Part shown: in pieces, positions 1-6,148 of the stretch
How the letters are laid out: each line of letters starts with the position of its first letter
Position numbering within the stretch: position 1 is the first letter of the stretch
Made by a program: the position numbers and the translations under genes
The notes under the pieces: model-generated
The model's database searches: none
Told to the model about the DNA's origin: nothing
The model's input: the letters and a program-made list of their open reading frames with translations, nothing else
NCBI GenBank assembly: GCA_026989475.1
Contig: JALSJG010000273.1
Location: forward strand, 1 to 7,445
DNA from: Thermaceae bacterium
GTDB taxonomy: Bacteria > Deinococcota > Deinococci > Deinococcales > Marinithermaceae
DNA: 7,445 nt
Direction: 5' to 3'

Positions 1-17
1 GTAGCTACCCGCTAGGT

Positions 18-47
18 ACCGTAAAGGGTAGAAAGCCTCTAGGTCAA
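18..47 (-). promoter_or_regulatory. Weak promoter-like sequence after lysY
   Basis: On the minus strand TTGACC (42-47) and TACGGT (18-23) are separated by 18 bases, matching five of six -35 positions and the TAnnnT form of a -10 box. It lies just past the lysY stop and would drive a gene outside the window. A 6-bp inverted repeat (CTACCC/GGGTAG) overlaps the -10 side. No terminator is visible between lysY and this site. Support is limited to the motif match. Confidence 0.28.
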
Positions 48-66
48 GCGAAAATGCACATTCGAT

Positions 67-1116
67 TTATGGGTGCAGCCCCGGCCAGTCGAGCCCGGTT
101 CGCTCGTCCAAGCCCATGCGGAGGTTCAAGGCCTGGATCGCGTGGCCGGCGGTGCCCTTGACCAGGTTGTCGATGGCGCTGATCACCACCAGCCGGCCGG
201 TATCGGGCTCGAGCTCAAACCCCACCTCGGCAAAGTTCGTCCCCTCCACCACCTTGGGGTCGGGGTAGCGGTAGATGCCCCGCTTTTGCTTGACGATGCG
301 GACGAAGGGCGCCTCCCGGTAGACCTCGCGGTAAGCGGCAAAGACGTCGCGCTCGGAGAGGCCGTCCTGCAAAAAGAGCTGGGCGGTCATGAGCACGCCC
401 CGGATCCGGTCGGTGGCGATCGCGGTCATGTGGACCTCGACCTCGCCCGGCAGGTACTCGACGATCTCGGCGGTGTGGCGGTGGCCGGTGGCCTTGTAGA
501 CCCGGTAGGAACCGGCGCGCTCGGGGTGGTGGCTGGCCGGGCTCGCCTCGGCGCCGCCCTCGGAGGTGCCCACCATCACCGTGATGAAGACCGGCCCCGG
601 CTTCACCACCCCGGTCTGGTAGAGGGGGTAGAGGGCGATGAGGGCGGCGGTGGCGTTGCAGCCGGCGCCGGCGAGGTAGTTCTTTTCAAGGATCTCCTCC
701 CGGTTCACCTCCGGGTTCGCGTAGGCGAACTTGGGAAGGAGGTCGGGGCGCGGGTGGGCACCGCCGTAGTACTTCGCATAAAGGTCCGCCCGCTTAAGCC
801 GGAAGTCGGCCGAGAGATCGATGACATAAGGTGCGCCCCCCGCGTATCGTTCGAACTCCTTCGCGGCGAGGCCGTGGGGCAGGGCGAGGACCACGAGGTC
901 GGCGTCCTGGATCTCGTCGGGGCTCGTGAACTTAAGGTCGGTAAGGCCGCGGAGGTTGGGGTGGACAAAGTGCACCGGCACCCCCGCCTGCCGCCGGGAG
1001 GTGACCTGGACCACCTCGAGGTTGGGGTGAAGGAGCGCAAGCCGCAGGAACTCCCCCCCGGCGTAGCCGGAACCGCCGACGATCACGGTGCGAAGCCGGT
1101 CCATGGCCAAGATCAT
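67..1116 (-). CDS. lysY: LysW-gamma-aminoadipyl phosphate reductase
   Basis: LysY is an ArgC-like NADPH-dependent reductase that converts the carrier-bound acyl phosphate made by LysZ to the semialdehyde. From the ATG at 1116 it has 349 residues: the nucleotide-binding GGSGYAGGE (14-22), the catalytic cysteine in AGCNATA (Cys153), HHPERAGSYRVYK (196-208), GHRHTAE (211-217) and the late GTAGHAIQALN (321-331). Resemblance to Thermus LysY and the operon context favour LysY over ArgC. The start is uncertain: 1116 is chosen for its ATGA overlap with the ATPase stop, ATG 1104 would shorten it by four residues, and a TTG at 1131 would lengthen it by five. None has a clear ribosome site, so translation may depend on coupling to the upstream ATPase gene. 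No lysZ follows within the remaining 66 bases. Confidence 0.93.
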   Translation of the reverse strand: MILAMDRLRTVIVGGSGYAGGEFLRLALLHPNLEVVQVTSRRQAGVPVHFVHPNLRGLTDLKFTSPDEIQDADLVVLALPHGLAAKEFERYAGGAPYVIDLSADFRLKRADLYAKYYGGAHPRPDLLPKFAYANPEVNREEILEKNYLAGAGCNATAALIALYPLYQTGVVKPGPVFITVMVGTSEGGAEASPASHHPERAGSYRVYKATGHRHTAEIVEYLPGEVEVHMTAIATDRIRGVLMTAQLFLQDGLSERDVFAAYREVYREAPFVRIVKQKRGIYRYPDPKVVEGTNFAEVGFELEPDTGRLVVISAIDNLVKGTAGHAIQALNLRMGLDERTGLDWPGLHP

Positions 1117-2372
1117 AGCGCGGGGCGCCAAAGCGCTGATAACGGCAGGGCATAGAGGTTTTTCCCTAGCGGCAGGACGCTTTCGCCCAGGTAGAACACC
1201 ACCCCGCGAAGAAAGCGTTCCCCGGCGGCTTCCTTAAGGCTCCAAAGGCCCTTGAGGTCTCTCTTGCCGAGGGTCTTCGCCCGTTTCACCTCGACGCCCA
1301 CGACCCGGCCCTTCTCGTCTTCCAAGACCGCGTCCACCTCGCTTCCGCTGGCGGTGCGGTAGTGGTAGAGCCGGGGGGCGGGCTCGGACCAGCTGGCTTG
1401 CTTGGCCAGCTCAAGAAGAGCGAAGGTTTCAAGCAGGCGGCCGGCGTATTCGGGGTGATGGATCAGGGCCCGAAGCGAGCCGAGGGCCAGGAAAAGCGCC
1501 AGCGCCGGGTCGTTTATCAGGATCTTCGGGCGCTTGGCGAGGCGCTTTGCTGGGTTTTTGGCCCAGGCGGGGACGCGGACGAGAAGAAAAACCCGTTCGA
1601 AGAGCTCGGCGTAGCGCCGGGCGGTGGCGGCGGGTAGTCCGATCTCGCTTCCCATGTTCGCGATGTTTTGGGGGGTGGCGGTCCGTTGGGCGAGAAGGCG
1701 CAAGAGGTCGAGGGCGCCCTCGGGATGTTCGATGCGGCTAAGGGTGAGGAGCTCGCGTTCGATGAGGGCGGCGAGGTAGCTTCTCAGCCAGGCCTCGCGC
1801 GCGGCCTCGTCCGCCTGGGCCGCGGGGGGGTAGCCGCCCCGTCTAAGTCTTGGTTCGACCTCTTCGGCGGCAAAACGTGCGCCGGGGGGATACGGAAAGA
1901 TGTCCTGGAAAAGGGCTTCGACCAGGCTGCTTGGGGCCTTTTCGATCTCGGCCTCGGCGAGTGGATAAAGGGTGAGGTACTCCGCCCGGCCCACCAGCGC
2001 TGCGGCCACGTCGCCGCGCCCGGGGAGGGAGGTGGAGCCCGTGAGGAGGAAGCGGCCGGGCCGGCGGTCCTCGTCAATCGTTGCCTTGATGGCGAGGAGG
2101 AGCTCGGGGACCCGCTGCACTTCGTCGATCACGGCAGGGCCCTTGAGCCCGGCGACGATCCCGCTCGGGTCGCGTCGGGCTGCGGCGAGGAGGGTGGGGT
2201 CGTCGAGGGTGAGGTAGGCCATATCCTCTTCGCGGGCGATCTCCAGGGCGAGGGTCGTCTTTCCCACTTGGCGGGCGCCGGTGAGGTAGACTGCCGGGCT
2301 ACGGGAGAGCGCTTGCTGGACCTTAGGTTTTAAGTAGCGCGGCCACACTCCAAATTCTAGCAATTCGCTCAT
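1113..2372 (-). CDS. P-loop ATPase of the AAA_14/DUF4143 type
   Basis: This 419-residue ATPase is of a type common in bacteria and archaea but without a settled function. The N-terminal domain has Walker A GARQVGKTT (32-40), Walker B AVIDEVQ (80-86), a sensor-like LLTGS (109-113) and LVGRAE (126-131), as in AAA_14. The C-terminal half matches the DUF4143 layout and includes SEVDAV (344-349) followed by GVEVKRAK (359-366). That Asp-x(n)-Glu-x-Lys arrangement resembles the PD-(D/E)xK nuclease core (Asp347, Glu361, Lys363). The ATG at 2372 gives the usual distance to PRYL but lacks a ribosome site; a GTG at 2348 is an alternative. A TAGAAT at 2354-2359 could be its own -10 box. The stop overlaps a candidate lysY start as ATGA. 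No lysine-pathway role is known, so it may be an accessory gene captured by the operon. Confidence 0.87.
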   Translation of the reverse strand: MSELLEFGVWPRYLKPKVQQALSRSPAVYLTGARQVGKTTLALEIAREEDMAYLTLDDPTLLAAARRDPSGIVAGLKGPAVIDEVQRVPELLLAIKATIDEDRRPGRFLLTGSTSLPGRGDVAAALVGRAEYLTLYPLAEAEIEKAPSSLVEALFQDIFPYPPGARFAAEEVEPRLRRGGYPPAAQADEAAREAWLRSYLAALIERELLTLSRIEHPEGALDLLRLLAQRTATPQNIANMGSEIGLPAATARRYAELFERVFLLVRVPAWAKNPAKRLAKRPKILINDPALALFLALGSLRALIHHPEYAGRLLETFALLELAKQASWSEPAPRLYHYRTASGSEVDAVLEDEKGRVVGVEVKRAKTLGKRDLKGLWSLKEAAGERFLRGVVFYLGESVLPLGKNLYALPLSALWRPAL

Positions 2373-2409
2373 GGAATGAGCGAATTTTGCTCACGGCGTG
2401 AGCGAATTT
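2362..2409. repeat. Two tandem palindromes at the ATPase start
   Basis: The first palindrome is AATTCGCTCAT (2362-2372), GGA, ATGAGCGAATT (2376-2386), an 11-bp perfect inverted repeat that contains the ATPase ATG. The second is GCTCAC (2389-2394), GGC, GTGAGC (2398-2403), with arms that extend imperfectly into AATTT-like sequence on both sides. TGAGCGAATTT is directly repeated at 2377-2387 and 2400-2409 with one end difference. The palindrome centres are 22 bp apart, about two turns of DNA, which fits a dimeric regulator binding twice on one face. The same sequence in RNA would form hairpins over the start codon. No known operator is recognised. Confidence 0.6.
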
Positions 2410-2906
2410 CAATCGAGGAGCTCGCCGCGGAAGAGCGGGGCCTCCTCGGCCCGGAGCTCGCCCTCGGTCTCCACCCGTCCGTCATGCCGCAAGTGGCGCA
2501 CCTCCTCGTGGGGAACGCCCCTTTCGAGCAGGGCGCGGGTGACGAGGAAGCGGCGGTGGCAGCGGCGGGGGTCCTCCTCGGCGCAAAGGAGGGCGAGGGT
2601 GGTTTCTTCCTTGAGCTTTAAGAGGGCCTCGATCCCCTCCCAAAAGCGGGGGTCGGCGAGCCTCTCGGCGATGTTCAGCTGGCCCCTTTTTCCCCGGGGC
2701 TTGCCCCCAAGCCGGTCGCCCATCCAGAGGTACTCGATGCCCGCCTCCTTCAGGGCCCGCGCCAGGGCTTGTTGGTTGGCCTCGGGGTTCGCCCGGGAGA
2801 AGGGGAGGGCCCGCACGTCCACCACCAGCCGGACGCCGTGGGCCTTTAGGAGCCCGATGAGCTTTTGGGCCGGAAGCCTTCCGTGGCCGAGGGTATAGAT
2901 CGCCAC
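2409..2906 (-). CDS. DUF488 family protein
   Basis: This 165-residue protein has the hallmarks of DUF488, a bacterial and archaeal family whose biochemical role is unknown to me. They are TLGHGR (5-10), VVDVRALPFSR (28-38), an LGG at 66-68, and the C-terminal signature LLCAEEDPRRCHR (106-118), with Cys108, Cys116, His117 and Arg118. The two cysteines and the histidine suggest a metal or redox site, which is an inference. The start is the GTG at 2906: it shares its G with the lysX stop (TAGTG), is preceded by GGAGGG (2910-2915), and puts TLGHGR at the usual distance from the N-terminus. The open frame extends much further upstream, but only as an antisense-like shadow inside lysX. Its tight coupling to lysX suggests co-production, yet nothing in the family ties it to lysine synthesis. 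Confidence 0.85.
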   Translation of the reverse strand: MAIYTLGHGRLPAQKLIGLLKAHGVRLVVDVRALPFSRANPEANQQALARALKEAGIEYLWMGDRLGGKPRGKRGQLNIAERLADPRFWEGIEALLKLKEETTLALLCAEEDPRRCHRRFLVTRALLERGVPHEEVRHLRHDGRVETEGELRAEEAPLFRGELLD

Positions 2907-3748
2907 TAGCCCTCCGCCTGGCGCCAGGCGTACTCCAGGATCTTTTGGGGGATGTTGACCCCGGTGGTGGCCACCGAGTTCTTGAACTCCATCGTGTGGT
3001 TGACCTCGTTCACGAGGAGGCCGCGTTCGGACTCGAAGACGTCCACCGCCAGCACCCCGCCGCCGAGGGCCTTCGCCGCCGCCACGCTGATCGCGGCGAG
3101 GGGGTCGGTGACCGGGCAGTTCTCGGCCACCCCGCCCCGGGCGGTGTTCGTGATCCAGTGCGCGCTTTTGCGGTAGATGGCGGCGATCGCCTCGTCCCCG
3201 ACGACGAAGACGCGGATGTCGCGGCCGGGCTTCTTCACGTACTCCTGGAGATAAAAGAGCTGGTGTTGGAACCCCATGAAGGCCTTGTGCTCGAGAAGGG
3301 CTTCGAGCGCGTCGTGGTCGTTCACCTTGGCCACCATCCGGCCCCAGGAGCCGACCACCGGTTTCACCACCACGGGATAGCCCCAGTCCTCGGCAAGCGC
3401 CAGGGCTTCCTCGGGGCTGACCGCGAGGGCGGTCCTCGGCTGGGGTACGCCGGCCTCGGCAAGGCGGGCGCTCGTCGCCCACTTGTCGCCGGCGGCCTCG
3501 ATCACCGCCGGGCGGTTCACCACCGGGATGTTCAAGGACTCGAGGTAGCGGGCGGCGGCCAGCCCCCGGGACTGGCTCACCGAGCGCTCGAGCCCTACCG
3601 TCACCCCGTCGAGCTCCTTCGGAGGTTCACCGAGCACCATGCGGAGCTTCGGCAGGTAGACCTTCTTCCAGGGGATGCCGAGTTCCTCGGCGGCGTCGAA
3701 GAGCATGCGCTCGTCGCCGCGGATGCGGTCGTACAAAATGGCCAGCAT
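2906..3748 (-). CDS. lysX: LysW-alpha-aminoadipate ligase
   Basis: This ATP-grasp ligase of the RimK-like group uses ATP to join the amino group of alpha-aminoadipate to the C-terminal Glu of LysW. The 280-residue protein has the family landmarks: the N-terminal MLAILYDRIRGDERML, VSQSRGLAAARYLE (57-70), GDKWATS (87-93), the ATP-binding KPVVGSWGR (129-137), RDIRVFVVG (176-184), SAHWITNTARGG (195-206), and the metal-binding NEVNHTMEFKNS (247-258) with Glu248 and Asn250. It matches Thermus LysX along its length as I remember it. The nearest ribosome site is only GGAG about ten bases from the ATG. It follows a strong hairpin, so its expression is probably lower than that of lysW. Its stop shares a base with the next start (TAGTG). 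ArgX is the main alternative, but the AAA-pathway neighbours favour LysX. Confidence 0.95.
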   Translation of the reverse strand: MLAILYDRIRGDERMLFDAAEELGIPWKKVYLPKLRMVLGEPPKELDGVTVGLERSVSQSRGLAAARYLESLNIPVVNRPAVIEAAGDKWATSARLAEAGVPQPRTALAVSPEEALALAEDWGYPVVVKPVVGSWGRMVAKVNDHDALEALLEHKAFMGFQHQLFYLQEYVKKPGRDIRVFVVGDEAIAAIYRKSAHWITNTARGGVAENCPVTDPLAAISVAAAKALGGGVLAVDVFESERGLLVNEVNHTMEFKNSVATTGVNIPQKILEYAWRQAEG

Positions 3749-3784
3749 CGGCTTATGGCTCCGATCGCGGTTCTGGACTATCGG

Positions 3785-3849
3785 AGAAAAGGCCCGTGGC
3801 TCGTGGCCGGTAGCCTATGGGTGGTTGGTTTTTCCACAAGCCACGGGCC
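3785..3849 (-). terminator. Long hairpin with short T-run between lysW and lysX (partial terminator or 3'-end stabiliser)
   Basis: On the transcribed strand GGCCCGTGGCT (3839-3849) pairs perfectly with AGCCACGGGCC (3791-3801). After one G-U pair the stem continues with GTGG/CCAC, giving 16 bp in all (arms 3834-3849 and 3791-3806) around a loop of about 27 nt. The stem is followed by TTTTCT (3785-3790). This is in the right place and orientation for a terminator of the lysW message, but the T-run is short and the loop long, so read-through into lysX is likely. It fills much of the 114-base gap between lysW and lysX; I see no gene there. Confidence 0.55.
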
Positions 3850-3862
3850 CCAGGCGATCGTG

Positions 3863-4033
3863 CTATTCCCCCCAGTCCTCGGCCTCTTCCGGGGCGGGTT
3901 CGAGGCGAAGGGGCTCGAGCTCCACCACCTCGAGCTCCGCCCCGCAAGCGTCGCAGATCACGAGCTCACCGAGTTCCGGGTTCTCGATCTCGATCGTCGC
4001 ACCGCACTCCGGGCATTCCACGCTGACCTTCAT
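3863..4033 (-). CDS. lysW: Amino-group carrier protein LysW
   Basis: LysW is the small protein whose C-terminal Glu side chain is joined to the amino group of alpha-aminoadipate, protecting it and serving as a handle for LysX, LysZ, LysY, LysJ and LysK. The 56-residue sequence has a zinc ribbon, CPEC (Cys7, Cys10) and CDAC (Cys27, Cys30). An acidic stretch follows, ending in the diagnostic EDWGE, with Glu56 as the attachment residue. It is nearly the length of the Thermus protein (54 as I recall). The ATG at 4033 overlaps the lysV stop and has GGAGG (4041-4045) seven bases upstream, a better site than that of lysV, consistent with a need for many copies. A strong hairpin begins 13 bases after its stop. 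Confidence 0.95.
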   Translation of the reverse strand: MKVSVECPECGATIEIENPELGELVICDACGAELEVVELEPLRLEPAPEEAEDWGE

Positions 4034-4302
4034 TCCCACTCCTCCAAGGGTTCTTCGTCGATCGCGAACTGGTGTCCGCACTCGGGACAGAACGCGTAGC
4101 CGTCCTCGTAGGTCTTGAAGGCGAAGCCGCAGCGGGGGCACTCGACGACGACGCCCTCGCCGCCTTCGACGAGGAGGAGCTCTAGGGGTACGACGCTCAC
4201 CACCTCGACCACCGCGTGGCAGGCGTCGCACTCGAGCACCGCCCCCTCCTCGAGGGCTTCGAAGGCGAGCTCGGCTTCGCAGACCGGGCAGAGGACCTCC
4301 AT
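4030..4302 (-). CDS. lysV: LysV-position protein with two zinc ribbons and a LysW-like tail
   Basis: This 90-residue acidic protein lies between lysU and lysW, where Thermus clusters are remembered to carry lysV. Its role is not established to my knowledge. The first half has CPVC (Cys5, Cys8) and CDAC (Cys25, Cys28). The 16-residue interval between the pairs equals that of LysW next door, and the surrounding residues are similar, so this half is probably a LysW-like ribbon. After a Gly/Glu linker comes a second ribbon, CPRC (55-58) and CPEC (72-75). The C-terminus is acidic and ends EEPLEEWE, recalling the EEAEDWGE end of LysW. No strong Shine-Dalgarno is visible, so translation probably depends on coupling to lysU ten bases upstream. 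The stop overlaps the lysW start as ATGA. It could be a second carrier, a scaffold for pathway enzymes or a regulator; the sequence does not decide. Confidence 0.75.
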   Translation of the reverse strand: MEVLCPVCEAELAFEALEEGAVLECDACHAVVEVVSVVPLELLLVEGGEGVVVECPRCGFAFKTYEDGYAFCPECGHQFAIDEEPLEEWE

Positions 4303-4312
4303 TGCCCATACT

Positions 4313-4807
4313 TTACTCGGCCGGAAACCGCCCGTGCCGCTTCACGTACTCGAGCATCGAGCCGGCCTTCAGCGCTTCGAGCAGGAAGGCGGGCGGGGGC
4401 GTGAGGGTGAAGACCTCGTTCCCGCGGTAAAGCCTTCCCGCCTCCAGGTCGAGCAAGACCTCGTCGCCGTCCGCTAATGCATCCACCACCTCCTCCGAGA
4501 CAAAGGGCACGATCCCGAGATTCACCAGGTTCCGGAAGAAGATTCGGGCGTAGGACTTCGCGATCGTCGCCCGGATGCCGAGTTTCTTGAGCGCCTCCGG
4601 GGCGTACTCCCGGGAAGAGCCGAGTCCGGCGTTCTTGCCGAAGACGAGGAGATCCCCGGGCTTCACCTCCCGGGCGAACTCGGGGCGCAGGTGGGCGAAG
4701 GCGAAGGTGTGAAACCGGTCCTCGCCCACCATGAAGGGGGCGTACTTCCCGGGCAGGATGTCGTCGGTGTTGATGTCGTCGTCGAACTTCCAGACACGGG
4801 CGGTCAT
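4313..4807 (-). CDS. lysU: Homoaconitase small subunit
   Basis: This is the swivelling small subunit that completes the homoaconitase active site with LysT. It has 164 residues, normal for a stand-alone LeuD/LysU protein. DDDINTDDILPGKY (9-22) is the substrate-binding loop region, GLGSSREYAP (61-70) carries the conserved Ser-Ser-Arg, and SYARIFFRN (85-93) is the usual C-terminal core motif. The reading frame stays open far upstream inside lysT, but the ATG at 4807 is chosen for three reasons: it overlaps the lysT stop as ATGA, it has AGGAGG (4815-4820) seven bases before it, and it gives the family N-terminus. It ends ten bases before the next gene. Confidence 0.93.
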   Translation of the reverse strand: MTARVWKFDDDINTDDILPGKYAPFMVGEDRFHTFAFAHLRPEFAREVKPGDLLVFGKNAGLGSSREYAPEALKKLGIRATIAKSYARIFFRNLVNLGIVPFVSEEVVDALADGDEVLLDLEAGRLYRGNEVFTLTPPPAFLLEALKAGSMLEYVKRHGRFPAE

Positions 4808-6084
4808 GGATTTTCCTCCTCTCCGGGGATCCGGCCGGTGAGGGCCGCAAGCGCAGCGGTCCGGGGGCTCGCGAGGTAGACCTCGGCGCTCGCCGAGCCC
4901 ATCCGCCCCCGGAAGTTCCGGTTCGCGGTGGAGACCACCCGCTCCCCGTCGGCGGCCACCCCCATGTGCCGGCCCATGCAGGGGCCGCAGCCGGGGGTGC
5001 CGATCGTGGCCCCGGCCTCGATCAGGGTCTGGAGCACGCCCTCCTCCATCGCCTGCTTCAGGACCTCGCTCGAAGCCGGCACCACCAGCATCCGCACGCC
5101 GTCGGCGATCCGCTTGCCCTTTAGGACCTCGGCCGCCGCCCTGAGGTCCTCGATCCGCCCGTTGGTGCAGGTTCCGATGAAGACGAAGTCCACCTCGGTA
5201 CCCGCGAAGGCGGCCGCGGGGTGAACGTTGTCCACGTAAAAGGGCACCGAGAGGCGGGGGGTGAGCTCGGTGAGGTCGATCTCCAGGGTCTTCGCGTAGC
5301 GGGCGTTTGGGTCGGGGTAGAGCCATTCGGGGACCGGGTAGCGCTCGAGGATCTCGCCCGAGGGCACCACGAGCCCCGCCTTGGCCCCGGCCTCCATGGT
5401 GAGGTTCGCGAGGGTCATCCGCTCGGAGAGGCCGAAGGCCTCCTCGGCCCCGTCCTCGAGGTGGATCTCCACCGCCATGTAGGTGGCGCCGTCGGCCCCG
5501 AGCCGGCCCACCATCTCCAGCGCCGCGTCCTTGGCGAAAACCCCGGGGCGCGGGCGGCCCCGCATTACCACCTTTACCGACTCCGGCACCTTGAGCCAGG
5601 TCTTGCCGGTGGCGATGGCGAGGGCGATGTCGGTGGCGCCCATCCCGGTGCCGAAGGCGGCGAGCGCCCCGTAGGTGGTGGAGTGGGAGTCGGAGCCCAC
5701 GATCAGCATCCCGGGCTTTGCGATCCCCTCCTCCACCAGCACCTGGTGGCACACCCCCCGGCCCACCTCGAAGAAGTTCACCCCGGTCCGCCGCGCCCAC
5801 TCCCGGCCTTGCTTTTGGGCGTTGGCCACGTTCACGTTCGCCGGCGGGGCGACGTGGTCGAAGACCAGGGAGACCCTCCTCGGATCGAAGGGATCCTTGC
5901 CCAGGTACTCGAGTCTTGCGATCACCGTGGGGACGATCGAGTCGATGGTCATCGCGTGGTCCACCTCGACCACGACGAGCTCTCCGGGAAAGACCGGCCG
6001 GCCGGCCTTCCGGGAGAGGATTTTTTCGGCGAGCGTTTGAGGACGGCCTGCGCCGGGGGGCTGGCGGTTCGTGGTTAGGGACAT
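4804..6084 (-). CDS. lysT: Homoaconitase large subunit
   Basis: This is the catalytic [4Fe-4S] subunit of homoaconitase, which with LysU interconverts homocitrate, cis-homoaconitate and homoisocitrate. The 426-residue protein has the aconitase/isopropylmalate isomerase large-subunit layout: VDHAMTID near residue 41, GSDSHSTTYGALAAFGTG from 130, and the cluster cysteines in GTCTNGR (Cys306) and GCGPCMG (Cys366 and Cys369). The ATG at 6084 is preceded by AGGAAGGGG (6091-6099) with a six-base spacer. The 64-nt gap after hcs contains a tandem copy of GCTACAG (6114-6127, plus strand) but no convincing terminator. The stop overlaps the lysU start as ATGA, which suggests coupled synthesis of the two subunits. 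The family alone cannot separate LysT from LeuC; the neighbouring hcs, lysW and lysX decide for lysine synthesis. Confidence 0.94.
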   Translation of the reverse strand: MSLTTNRQPPGAGRPQTLAEKILSRKAGRPVFPGELVVVEVDHAMTIDSIVPTVIARLEYLGKDPFDPRRVSLVFDHVAPPANVNVANAQKQGREWARRTGVNFFEVGRGVCHQVLVEEGIAKPGMLIVGSDSHSTTYGALAAFGTGMGATDIALAIATGKTWLKVPESVKVVMRGRPRPGVFAKDAALEMVGRLGADGATYMAVEIHLEDGAEEAFGLSERMTLANLTMEAGAKAGLVVPSGEILERYPVPEWLYPDPNARYAKTLEIDLTELTPRLSVPFYVDNVHPAAAFAGTEVDFVFIGTCTNGRIEDLRAAAEVLKGKRIADGVRMLVVPASSEVLKQAMEEGVLQTLIEAGATIGTPGCGPCMGRHMGVAADGERVVSTANRNFRGRMGSASAEVYLASPRTAALAALTGRIPGEEENP

Positions 6085-6148
6085 AGCGGACCCCTTCCTG
6101 CCAGCATCGTTTCGCTACAGGCTACAGGCCACGCGCTCCACGCTTCCA

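Noticed and set aside
73..1155. 360-codon open frame on the plus strand opposite lysY
   Set aside because: It mirrors the third-codon GC bias of lysY, has no recognisable domain, and the opposite strand encodes an unmistakable ArgC/LysY protein.
2915..2930. Perfect 16-bp palindrome CGCCTGGCGCCAGGCG near the lysX end, just before the DUF488 ribosome site
   Set aside because: It is fully explained as lysX codons in GC-rich sequence and would form only a 6-bp stem; a role in coupling is possible but unsupported.
2945..4099. 384-codon open frame on the plus strand across lysX and lysW
   Set aside because: Its translation is a His/Gly/Val/Arg-rich shadow of lysX and lysW, and it spans the lysW-lysX hairpin; no family motif is visible.
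4808..5800. N-terminal extension of lysU reading far into lysT
   Set aside because: The extension is Gly/Arg-rich shadow sequence; the ATGA overlap, AGGAGG site and family N-terminus all place the start at 4807.
6114..6127. Tandem GCTACAG repeat in the hcs-lysT gap
   Set aside because: Only two 7-bp copies, with no extended symmetry or T-run; most likely incidental.
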